From: Elusimicrobiota bacterium | Lineage (GTDB): Bacteria > CG03 > SLGR01 > JAFGSA01 | Length of the DNA stretch: 60,734 bases | Assembly (NCBI GenBank): GCA_016934855.1 | Contig: JAFGSA010000001.1 | Location: 1-60,734 of the forward strand | Direction: 5' to 3' | Part shown: one piece after another, positions 15,001 to 27,000 of the stretch | Layout: each line of letters starts with the position of its first letter | Position numbering within the stretch: the first letter of the stretch is position 1 | Notes under the pieces: model-generated | Databases searched by the model: none | Told to the model about the DNA's origin: nothing | Seen by the model: the letters and a program-made list of their open reading frames with translations, nothing else | Program-made: the position numbers and the translations under genes

Positions 15001-18000
15001 CGACATATGCTCTTTGGGACGCGGCTGTCTCTGACAGTCCCGGCGCGCAGTTCGCCATAAACGCATTGCTTAACATACATGAAAAAGTGCAGCGTGTGCC
15101 GCATCTTGATATCTATTTAAATGCGCTGGAAGATATAGCCGCCCGTATGGCTCAGTCCGGCGATATGGGGGATTTTGCGGCGCGAGCTGACGCAGCGCTG
15201 GAAGCGCTCAGGCCAAGATTCCCGGAAATAACACAGAGGATAGATGGCGTTCAAGCTGAAATAAGTTCAGCGAAAACAAGGGTTGTGGAAGAAGAGAAAA
15301 CAAGGATGCCAAGAAGTATGTTTACGGGTAGAAATCCTTTGGCAGTACTGGTGTCTTTCGGGAGCATGGCAGTGTTTCTTTTCGGTATATACGGCTCAGT
15401 TACAGGAGCGCTCGTTATCGCAGCCAATCCTGTCGGGGTATTATTGTTTGCTGCAGCGGCTATAGCCGCATTTATCATTAATTTAAAGGTTAGAAGCGTT
15501 TATAATCCTTTAATAGATTTCGTTGTTACGCTGGTTGCTCCATTCTGGGAAACGGCATTCCTTTTTATGGGAGTTTTTGATTTGTTTTTCTGGCAATATC
15601 TTAATGCACCTGTTGCAGGAGCTTTATTAACAGGATTCCTTTACTTTATATCGCATATACAGTATATGCGCGACTTTAAATCCGTTCGTACATACGTAAT
15701 ATCCGCAGCTATGAATACGGCCGCATATGTAGGCGGTATTTATTATATGCAATATCTAATTCAAAATGCGAATGTCCCGTCCGATGAAGCCGGTTTTGGA
15801 TTATTCATAGCAGGTTTTATTGCTGCTTACATTTATCATGTGGTGGAGAATTTCATTGATATGCTAAAAACCGGCCGCATGTATGTAGACGAAGAGATGG
15901 ATGCTGCTGCAGACAGAGAATTTAACAGGAGATTAAGAGAGGAAATAGAAAGAAGAGAGAGGGATTCAAGAAGAAGCATGCTTCTTGAAGAGGGTAAATC
16001 ATCTGCTGAAGCAAGACCCGCGGTTGCCGGCGGAGATTTCATCGGGAAGCTCTATGACAGCAAGGGAAGGCTTGTAACCGGGGATATAATCGCAAAAGAA
16101 AAAGACGGCAGGATAAACTTCTATGACAGGAAGGGCGGCAGGCTCTACGATTCTCCCGATCCTGCAATAAGAAAATATGCCGTCCTGGAGGTCATCGACA
16201 GGCAGAGTTCGGGAGAGGTGCTGGATGCCGCTATAGACAGCGTTCTTAAGAGCACGCTGGGGATGCTTTCAGAGTTGACTGCGAAGATCCTGGAAGCGCT
16301 GGGATTATCCGGCAAGAAAGTGGAGACGGATGAAAGAGCTCCTCCGAAGACGATACAAGCCCTCGTATCCCTGTCCCGCCAGATAAACGCTTTCTACGAA
16401 AGTCTAACCAAGGTAAAAGTCAGATATAATCCGTCCGTAGGCCTAGGGTTTGCCTCCAGCGGCGTGTTTTACTATACGTCGCTCATAGCCGGAAAACCGC
16501 TGGCTGTATTCCATGAACTCTGCGAAGCATATTTCTCGGCCCATCCGGAGATGCTCCCGGAAGGGGTCAATGCGCATGCTTTTGCAAGGGGCGCAGGCTG
16601 GGATCTCCGCGACATATACCTTAACAGCGAAGCTTTCAGAGAATTCTTCAACGGCAGATTCCTCAACCTTCTGAAAGCCGGCAGGACGAAACAGGCTATT
16701 GAAGAGCTGAAGGGAAAACTCTCAGAGCTCGGCGAAGAATTCGGCTGGGACGAAGAAAGACTCGCCGCCGCCGAAGCCGAGTTCAACCTGATAATCTATA
16801 ATTTCAACCTCATAAGAGACAGCGAAGGAAAGAAAGCCGGATTCGAAGAGAGGCTTCTCTTCGGGCTGGCCGACTGGATATACGGTTTCGACAGGAACAA
16901 CGCTCTTACGCAGGAACTCAGGGAGACAGCGGCGGAACAGACAATAAAGACAATCAATGATACTTACGGGTCGAAGATCAACCCGAAATCCAGGACCATT
17001 AAGAATGTAGCTCCCGAAACCCTTATAGAGCGCGCCGCGACGCTTGATAAATACGGGTTACCCATAACGGCCACAACGCTGAGAGCCGACCCTCAAACGC
17101 TTAACAGCCATAAAACGGCGCTGGAGGAATATAACAATACCAGGGAAGGAAAGAAGAACCCTGTCCCGGTCAACGCCACAACTCTCAGGTATGATCCCAG
17201 GACCCTTATCGAGCGCGCAAGGCAGCACGCTAAAGAGAAGCTCCCCGTTAATACTTCTACTCTCAGATACGATACGGAAGCCCTCTCTAAGGGGAAGGAT
17301 GCCCTTGGCAAAGGCAAACATACTGCCAGCCAGATAATAGAGTCTGCCCGGGAAGTAGGAAAAGCGGAAGCCGCCGAGGCCGAGCTCGTTTTCGATCTTA
17401 ACAGGGCTGATATCGGAGTGACCGATCCCGAGAGGCATAAGCTGGTTAACGCCACTATAGAAGACGCCGCCAACAACAGGAACGGGAAATCGCTGGAGAT
17501 GCTCTTCGAGATGGACGGGAGGAAAGTATATATAGTAAAAGGCGCCGATACGCTGGACGGGAAGGAACAGCTGGGTCATTCCGGTCTCCTGAGGAACTGC
17601 ATATATATCGCGGAAGGCGCGCTCGCCAAAGGCGATGTCTGGGTCGACAGGCTCGCCAGGCACGAATACGTGGAGCTGGAACTCTGGCAGAAATGGGCCA
17701 TGATACTTGCCGGCGAAGATCCCGGTGCGGACTGGAACAAGCTGCCTGCGCCGAAAAGGGAAAAGATAAGGGATAACCTCAGGGTATGGATCGGGCAGAA
17801 TCCCGCAAGAGCCAGGAAACTTGCCGAGCAGTATGATTGCAGGGCTAACGACGTAGCCAGGGTATCGAAAGACAGCGAACTGATCGATGACGGCGAAGTC
17901 GACGGCGCCCGGATAAGAAAGCCCGAAATACCCGAGCTGAAAAAGCCGGAAGTGAAATTCGCCACTGTTAAAAAGATATTCAGGATAATAAAGCTTGTCG

Positions 18001-21000
18001 CAGTCGTAGGTACGCTCGTTATGGGCATAGGAGCCGCGATAGGTATAGCGTTCCCGATAGCCGCCCCGTCTGTATTTCTGTTTACCGCGGTTGCCGGAGT
18101 CATACCGGCGAGTATCGTTACCAATGTCGCGCTGTATTCCCTGCTTACAACGCCTATGCTGTGGATAATAGGTTCCACAGCCATAATGGAACTCATCTTC
18201 CAGTTTGCGGGCGGTGTTTTCAGCGCTATATTCGACAGGAAGAGCGACGATGATCTCCGTATGGAGATCAGGTACCTGACTAAATGGCCGTCGGCGGAAG
18301 ACTACAGGAAGATCCTGGCAAAATCGGACCTTACTCCCCAGCAGAGGAACATTATCGTTCAGGAGAAGATGAAGGCGGACCATATGAGGCAGGCTTTCGA
18401 GTTCCAGATACAGACAGCTTCAAGGGTCAAGCTCCTGCGGATAATCCATGACATGAAGAGCGCTCAGCGCAAGAAATACGAGCAGTTAGTAGGTCAGAAA
18501 TTCAAGGCTGCATGGATAGTCAACAGAATACCTTTAATAGGAGGCCTGCTGGATTATTTCAACATGTTCTCCTTCTATTACAGCTTCTTCTTCAAATATT
18601 TCGCAGGAGGCATAGCCACCGCTTATTTCGGGAAAGCCGCTAATGAAGTATCCGGCGGTGAAATGCTCATGATAACCTCAAAATACGATGATACCGGCCT
18701 GATGGTAAAAGAGCATAAGGGGCTGTTCGCCGGTATTAAGAGGAGATGGGCAGGGGTGACAAATACTCTGTGGCGCAGCGCAGTTTTCCGCTCTCTTGTG
18801 TCCTTCTGGGATGACAGCGCTATCTTCCGCGGAGCCCTGGATTTCACCGTCAGAAGGGTCCACCTGTGGATAATAAGCTCGGTCGGAGGAGCCCTGGTCC
18901 TGAGCCTTCTTCCCGAATCGGTGCTTATCGCGTCTGTATTCAGTTTTGTGGCCCTGATACTGGGTCCTCTGGGAGTCAGCGATTCCGTCCTGGAAATATT
19001 CACCGATGCCACGATCCATATCCTCGGTATTGACCTGAATGTCTCCATACAGAGCTTCTTCTCGAGCATGTTCCTGGCGCTGGGCATTAACTTCTTCAAT
19101 GACCAGAAAGGCCCCGACGGTCTGTCTGTCGGTTTTGTGAATATGATATACAATTTTTTCGATACTCCGCGCGAGGAGAGGAAATACGTCGCCCGGGAAG
19201 TCGTGAAAGACGAGACCGGCAAACCCGTAAAGGATCCGAAAGGTAACAAGATATACAGGCCGGTGGAGAAGGATCTGAGTTTCGGAAGGCTCATGTGGAA
19301 ACTCTTCAAATCATTGATGAAATCCACGCTTAACATGTTCGCGGTGAACGCTACGGTGCAGATGGTGTCCGGGGAGAGCGAGCTCCTGGACCGGTTTATC
19401 AGCGATAAGACAGGTACGGATTTCAGGTATTTCTCCAGGTTCTTCGAGCTGATAGAAGGGGACCGGGGAGTCGTGGGGTTAGGCTCAAGGGTGGGCGGCC
19501 TCTTCGAAGGACTCATAAATACCGCCCTGATAGGACTGGACCTGGTCGACCCGGCTGCGGAAGACTACCAGCCCTGGTCCCTGAGTAACGCCGTCTACTT
19601 CGGGCCGGGCACGTACGGCGAACAGGCCAGGGAAGTTCAGCAGCAGATACAGGAAAATACCTATGACATGGATAACCTGATAAGGGAGGGGATAAACATA
19701 GTCATAGGAGATACGCTCCTGCCGGCGCTCGAAGCCGTATTCCCGGGTATAAGCGAAGCCGACTGGGTGATAGACATGCTGGAAAGAACAGGTTTTTACG
19801 ACCGTCCGATAGTAGTCGGAATAGACGTGCTGAACGTGACCCAGACCGAGGCGACTGTAAATCTCGATTTTCCGGACCGCGTAGGTGACGGTGAATACAC
19901 TATAAGAATATCGGGGAACATAATGCTTCTCGAAGAGAGGGTGGATGTCGGAACCGAGGTGCAGGGCATAGTGTATGCTCCCGCGGATACATACGGGTCG
20001 GACAGCAGTTCCATCCCGTGGGACGAGGTCGAGGCCGACCTGAGAAATATTGCCGCCATGAACTATAACAGTGTTGAATTATTCGGTATGGGTGACCCGA
20101 GACTGGAGCCCATTCAGGATGATATACTGGAATTGTGCAGGGAACTGGACCTCACCGTTCATATAAAACTCGATTATTATGAAGAAGGGTTCGCTTATAC
20201 CCAGTACGACGCGGACCATGTCCTGGAATATTATCAAGACGTCATAGCTCTTGCAAACGAGTACCCGGACGTGGTCGGGTATTTCATCGTAAACATGCCC
20301 CTGGACGATATGAGCACGTACGTAGACGGCGCGCCGCCTTCGGCGCCGCAGCAGAGGGGCTACATCGAATATATTACAAATGAACTGGACGAACAGGCTC
20401 CCGATATACCTATATATGTGGCGGTGCATTACGGTACGGCCGGCGAACTCCCGCAGGCAGACCTTTCCGGACTGGAAGATGTTGACGGCATATCCCTGGT
20501 CGTTTATCCCAACTTCAATGACGCCGATGTGTTCAGGGACGACACTTACGGTTATAACATCCCGGATACTGACAGCAGGCCCGACCAGCTCATTGCGAGG
20601 AATTTCCTTGACGATATAATAGACCTGGCGGCGACAAACGGCCTTCCCATAGTGATAGACCAGATAGGTTTCGCGGACGAGATAGACCATACGAGCGGTC
20701 GCGTAACGGATAAGAGCACCAGGGTGCTCGCACTTCAGGAACTGGTAGATTACCTGAGCGGTAACCCGCATCTGGCCGGGTTCCATATATTCAAACTGCA
20801 TGATAAAAGACTGCTCGAGGAATGGGCTAACTTCGGCGTGCATGACGAAAGAGACACTGTTCTTGACGATCTCACCGACGGCGATTACACGTTGACGGAC
20901 CTTCACCCGGGAGTGGAGTACACCGTTGAGATAATCGACCCGCACGGAAGAGTGGTCGGTACCGCAAGGATCAGGACCGTTCCCCTTGATGAGAGGGCGG

Positions 21001-24000
21001 ATGTTCCCTATGTGACTATGGTCACGCCGGGCCTGGGCAGCGAACGGATTCCTTCTACTGAAGACAGTGTCCATATCTCCTGGAACGCGGAAGTCCCGGC
21101 GGGACAGAGGGCCAGGATAGTAATCTATGCCAACGGAAGGGTTATCCATACTCAGGATATAACCGACGGCGAAGGCAGTTTCGAATGGAATATCGGGGAA
21201 GACGATGAAAGGCTCGAGGGGGTCTTCGAGATATCGGCACAGGTGCAGGTACTTACCGATCCCGCTGCCGCAATTACCGAGATAGATCCTGAAAATATAA
21301 GGGTACTGACTCCTCTTGCGGGAAACAGGACTTTTGCCGGGTACGATACGATACTTATAAGGGAAGAACCCGGCGGGAGCGCTGTCGCGGGCAATGAGAC
21401 CCTGGGATCAATTGTTGCCGGGGATGTCGTATATGTGCTCGGGACGGACGAGACCGGACAGTATACCGAGATAATAGGCCCGGACGGCACGAGGGGCTGG
21501 ATAATATCGGGTTATACAAATCAGGCGTACCTTCCCGAAGCGCCGGCTGATACGGAGCTGTCGGATATGGCCGAAGCGGCTGTGCTGGCAGTGCCGGGCG
21601 ACGGCTGGGAAACGATCGGCGACTCGTACGCGCTCGGACAGGTGATCGTCCAGGGCGACGGCGCGCCCTATCTCGAAGTCGGTTATACAAGCGACGAGGA
21701 AGACATCGACGAACTCGCACTTGACGGGGTGCTTGACGAGCACGCGTGGGAAACGGCCGAAGTGATGGAAGGAAACGGCATAAGTATAAGATACATAGTC
21801 ACGCCGGACAATAAGCTCCATCTCGGCATCGAGGTTGATGATACCACGCGGAGTAACGCCAACAACCTTGTCATTTATCTTGATTCACTCCACAGGGAAG
21901 TACAGCTGATAATATACCCGAACGGGACGATGCAGATAGTATCCAACGGCGTTACGACTTCCTGGGTCGCCGACATGGAAGTGGACCCGCATAATCCCCA
22001 GAGAGCAGTAGCCAGCACGAGGACAGGCTGGACCGCCGAAGTCGTGCTCGATATGAGCACAGTGGGGCTTGTCGGAGGCAGCATGAACCTCGAGCAGTTA
22101 ATAGGAGTAAATGCCGTTTATAACCTGAGCGTGCCCGACCGCATGATAGAGACGCAGATGCTCGATTCGGTCGTAACGCAGGCCGGGAACCAGTATACGA
22201 TATCTATACCCGGCGACGCCGGGCTTGTCCGGGACACAGCAGTGAACAGCGCAGACGGTTTCACCGCGATATTCACGGATGTTTCAGGGAGCTACCTGGA
22301 AGTACAGGTACATGCGGACGGTTCTTGCTGGGGCCGGGTTTATGACCCCGAAGGGAACCCTATGTCGGACCCGTGGGGCAACTATTTCTTCCAGCTCTCT
22401 CCCGGAACTCAGGACGCTCACAGGGGATACGTCGAAGTGCAGATAGACGGTACGCTAAATAACAACAGGGATATCGACCAGGGATGGAGTGCCATGCTCC
22501 ACATCAACGCGCAGCACCTGTTCGAGTATTACGGGTTCCAGAGCATAACGGGCGTATCCACATACAGGCAGAATTTCGCGGTAGCTTACAGCGACGAGAG
22601 AGTGATGCTGGGTGACGATCCCGAGGTTATGGCCGGAGTGATAGCCATACAGCCAATGGACGATCTGAGGGATTCCGTGGAACGTCCGGTGACGGAAGTA
22701 CCGGTAATGGACAGGAGTACGATGGAGGTGTATACGAGCATAAGGGGACTGGTGGTCCCCGGGCAGCTCAGCAGGGTGGAGATCACCTATAACAAGAGGA
22801 CGGAGAGGCTCGAAGTCAGATTCTATGATTCCTTCGGGGCGGTAACAACGGAACATTATACAGTGGAAGAGGCGCAGGAACTGGGCCTGGCCGAGAACCT
22901 GATCATCCTGATAGATACACTCAATGACAACCTCCCCGACGGGCAGATGATAGATTATGTGATATATGATTTCACGGAACGAGGCCAGCCCAGGGAAGTC
23001 ACTCCGACCGCTACCTATATACTCGACGAGGCAGGCCCCGAAGGCAGAAGGCTCATGCAGATCGACAGGGACTCCGGCAGGGTGCTCCAGATGTTCAGGT
23101 ACGGCAGGCCGCTCGAAGCCGAAGACTGGCTGCCGCATATAATGGGCACGGACGGCGAATACCTGTATGATCCTGAGATATTCGATGAACGGCCTGTCTT
23201 CGGCGACGGTCATCCGATGGCCGGGCAGCCGGTTCCTGACGGGCATCAGATAGTGATAGAAATCGAGGGCACCAGGATATACCTGGAGCTCATAGCGCTG
23301 AGCAATAATAAATTCACCTACGTTCCGGTCAGGGCCGTATGGACCGATACTTACACCGTGCTTCCTGATATCGAACCCGAGGACATACCGGAGCTCACGG
23401 ATCTGGACGCCCAGCTTCTCAGCCTGGGTGAGGATCCGGACTGGGAGACATCCCGGCATTTCATACTCCAGATAGTCGCCGGTGAAGTGGTGCAGCGCGA
23501 TCACACGGACGAATGGACGGATGCCGACTGGGAAGCCGCGTGGAACGAGGTCTATCACAACAGGACCGAGTGGCCCGAAGAAAGGGTCATGGAAGTATAC
23601 GCGGAAATATACGCGGGTCATGCGGATTTTCTGGACGAGTTCGTTCTTATAGAAAGGCGCACGGTAAACGAGAGGACCGGCGATACCGAGGTGGACCAGG
23701 TATGGGTCCCCAGGGTGACCCAGCCTCAGGAAGTTCCGGGCGTATACGAAGAGAGCTATACCGTCAGCAGAAGGCATATCAATCCGTACACCGGAGCCAT
23801 ATCGGAATTTACTGTGGCTGTTTCGGATCCGGAATCAGAAGAAGGCGGAGTGGACAGGTACAGGGTCGTTAACGATGACCAGGGTCACGCAGATTTCATC
23901 ATAAGCCTCGATTCGGCGATACCGCAGCCCGATACCTACTACCACCTGATGCACACGGCATACAAGAACGTGCATGAGCTTATAGACCTGAGCCCGGGAG

Positions 24001-27000
24001 AAGCCGTGTATTATGACGAGACGACGGGTAGCGTCATCACTTTTGAAACGACAGTGGTAGGGACGGAACATCCCAGTGTAAGAGGCAGTATGGTGTGGAT
24101 GGCGGAAGTTATAGACGATCCCAGGGTAATCAGCCATGATTACGACGGCGACGGAAGGCCCGACACATATTTCAGGACGGTAATAGGCGATGTCACTACC
24201 GAATATACACTTATCAGGCTGGATAACGGGAAGTTCGTTCCCGTGCCGTCCACGAGCTACAGGACGGTGCTTACGGATGCCGGTACCGTAAGGATACCGG
24301 TTGCCAGCTACGGCGACTATGATATAGACCAGGCCACGGGGCTGATAAGGAACTTTACGACCATATCATACGGGCGTCGCGGCGAACAGGCAGGCGCGAT
24401 CGAGACTCATTATGACGCCACGGGCGCAATAGACTACACCATAGACCTGACTACCAACAGGATTGTGCAGTACGATACGTTCGAATACCTGAACCTTCCC
24501 GCAAGGGAAGGAGTGATGATAAACGGCGTTTTCGTAGCCGATATAGAGTACGAGTACGATCCTGAGAATATAGACACGCAGACAGGGGTGGTTTCTGAGC
24601 ATACAGTGCATTACTTCCGCTATATTGACGGCGTGTATGACGAGGAGCACAGGCAGGAATACCTGAGGATAACCCGGACCCTCACCACCGACGAGGAAGT
24701 TACCATACAGACCGATCCGGTTACGGGCGCGACCGACGAATTTGTCACCAGAAGGATAGTCTATACGACCATAGCCGGCAAGAGGGTCCCCGTGTACGAG
24801 ATAGTGCCGGAGTATACCCTCTCCGGAGAGATAGTATGGAGCGAAGAGAACATGAGGCTATGGAGAACGAGCCAGGATGACGCCCGCAACGGCATCCTGA
24901 GGCTCGACCAGGACATGGACGGCAGGTTCAATACCATAACTCATACATATGATATAACCGATTTCGGCGAAGTGATCGATTCTATAGAAGAGGGAGATAC
25001 CGTGTATATAGCCGGGCCCATCGTACAGCTGGAGAACAACCTCTACGTGGAAGTCGTGACCCAGTCGGGCGAACGCGGATGGATGCTGGCGGGTCACAAA
25101 GTGGGAACGGAGACCGAGTGGTTCATAGAAGTAAACAGGAGAGCTGAGGTTACCGAAGAGGCGGCTGCCGTGCTCGACGGTATAGTGGGAGCTTCGGCCG
25201 TGACGGTAACTCTTCCGGTACCTCCCGCTGCCCAGCTGGATGTCGATAGCCTGGTCCCGAGGCCGCAGCTTCCCGAGTTCGAGTTCGATGATGAAAATAT
25301 AATGGTAGTGCGCCATGCCGGCGGGTACAGCAGCTTCATAATAAGGAGCGGTCCGGCGGCCAGTTACCAGCAGGTTATGGATGACGGAAGAGGGGCCACC
25401 CTGCAATACAGCAGGGATCCCGAGAATCCGACTGTTGTGTATGTCATAGAGACTCAGGGCAACTGGGCCCATATAATATCCCCCGATGGGGTTGAAGGAT
25501 GGGTCCTCGCGGGAGACCCGGGCAACGAAGCTGCCTACTGCTTCGGGGATGCGCCCGCCGGTACTGAGCTTTCGCCGGAAGCCGAAGCGGTTATATCCGG
25601 TTTCGAAATTCCGCCCGCAGCAGCAGTACCCGCAGAACAGCCGGGAATAAACCCGATCAACATGATGATAATAAATACCCAGTATATGGTCGCCCAGGGA
25701 TACAACAGCCTGATCATAAGGAGCGGGCCCGGCCGCGATTACGGCAGCCTGGGTTCAATACCCAGAACCGAGGCGGATGCCATATACATACTGGAGACCG
25801 ACGGCCCCTGGTCGAGAGTGGTCGCGTCCGTGGATAACGACGGTGACGGCGTAGATGAAGTCATAACCGGATGGGTCCTTTCGGGAACCCGCGGGACCTC
25901 AGGATACTGTTTCCTTACCGCTCCTGCGGGTACGGAACTCACGGATGCTGCCGAAGCCGAAGTGCTCTCAGAGATCGAGGTGCCCGCAGCTGAAGTATCG
26001 GGAGCGCCAGCAGCGGAAGAGCCGGAAGCCGAACTCGGCGTACCCTGGAGAGCGGCACGCGCACTTATTCTAAGACCCGAGGCAGGCGGGTCAGCCGTGG
26101 CAGGGAATACCCAGCTGGCGGTCGTTCCGGCAGGTACGATCGTTCATGCCACCGGTAACCAGATGCAGATCGGAGACGGATTGTATATCGAAGTGGTGTT
26201 CGGGGAGCACACGGGATGGGTAGTACAGTCCTGGAGTAACGGCGACGTATATCTTCAGCCCGGCACGCCCGGCGCGGCAGCCGGTCCGACAGTGAATGTC
26301 ACACCTTACGGCGATATGACGGTGGGCAGCGCGGTAACCGTAGTCTCTACGGGAGACGCCGATTCGCTCGACCTCTGGGACGGGATAGGAGGAAGTGTGG
26401 TCGACAGGACTTTCAGCCTCAGGAACCCGACGGTGGAAACTACTACCGATTCGGCAGGAAGGCTGCTGTCTACGAGGACCGGGGACGAGATAATAATGCA
26501 CGGGCAGATACAGATAATAGACGGCCAGATGCAGAGGCTGGATACGGTGACTGATCTCGACGGAGATATAATCGGTACGGAGACGGTATATTTCGATCCG
26601 TTCGGGAACGAGACGGGCAGCGTAAGGGAATACAGCATACCGGGGGACGGCACTTCGGCAGGGTTCGATTACATGGTGGAATATTATTCTTACGATAACG
26701 GGTACAAACAGCTTACCGGTTTCGATGTGATACTCCCGAACGTAGACGGCGGGGCAGCGCCGATAGTACAGCATTACGATATAGAATATTACGACGATAT
26801 CTTCGATCATGACGGATCCAGGCTTATCAAGTACGATTATACCATAACAGGCCTGCGCAGGTATCATACATATGTAGCAGACGAGACGGGCATCATAACG
26901 GAGACAATAAGATATGACGGCCATACCGAGGTCATCAGGGGAGCCCAGCATAACAGGCCCGTATACAGGTCGATAGACGGCAGGGTGATAACGAGTTCGC

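Noticed and set aside
17058..18383. 441-codon minus-strand open frame
   Set aside because: Same antisense register as the giant gene. The overlying sense sequence has TTLR repeats, an HExxE module and membrane helices that make sense as protein; the antisense does not.
22455..23777. 440-codon minus-strand open frame
   Set aside because: Antisense shadow of the beta-rich region, no motif, same codon register.
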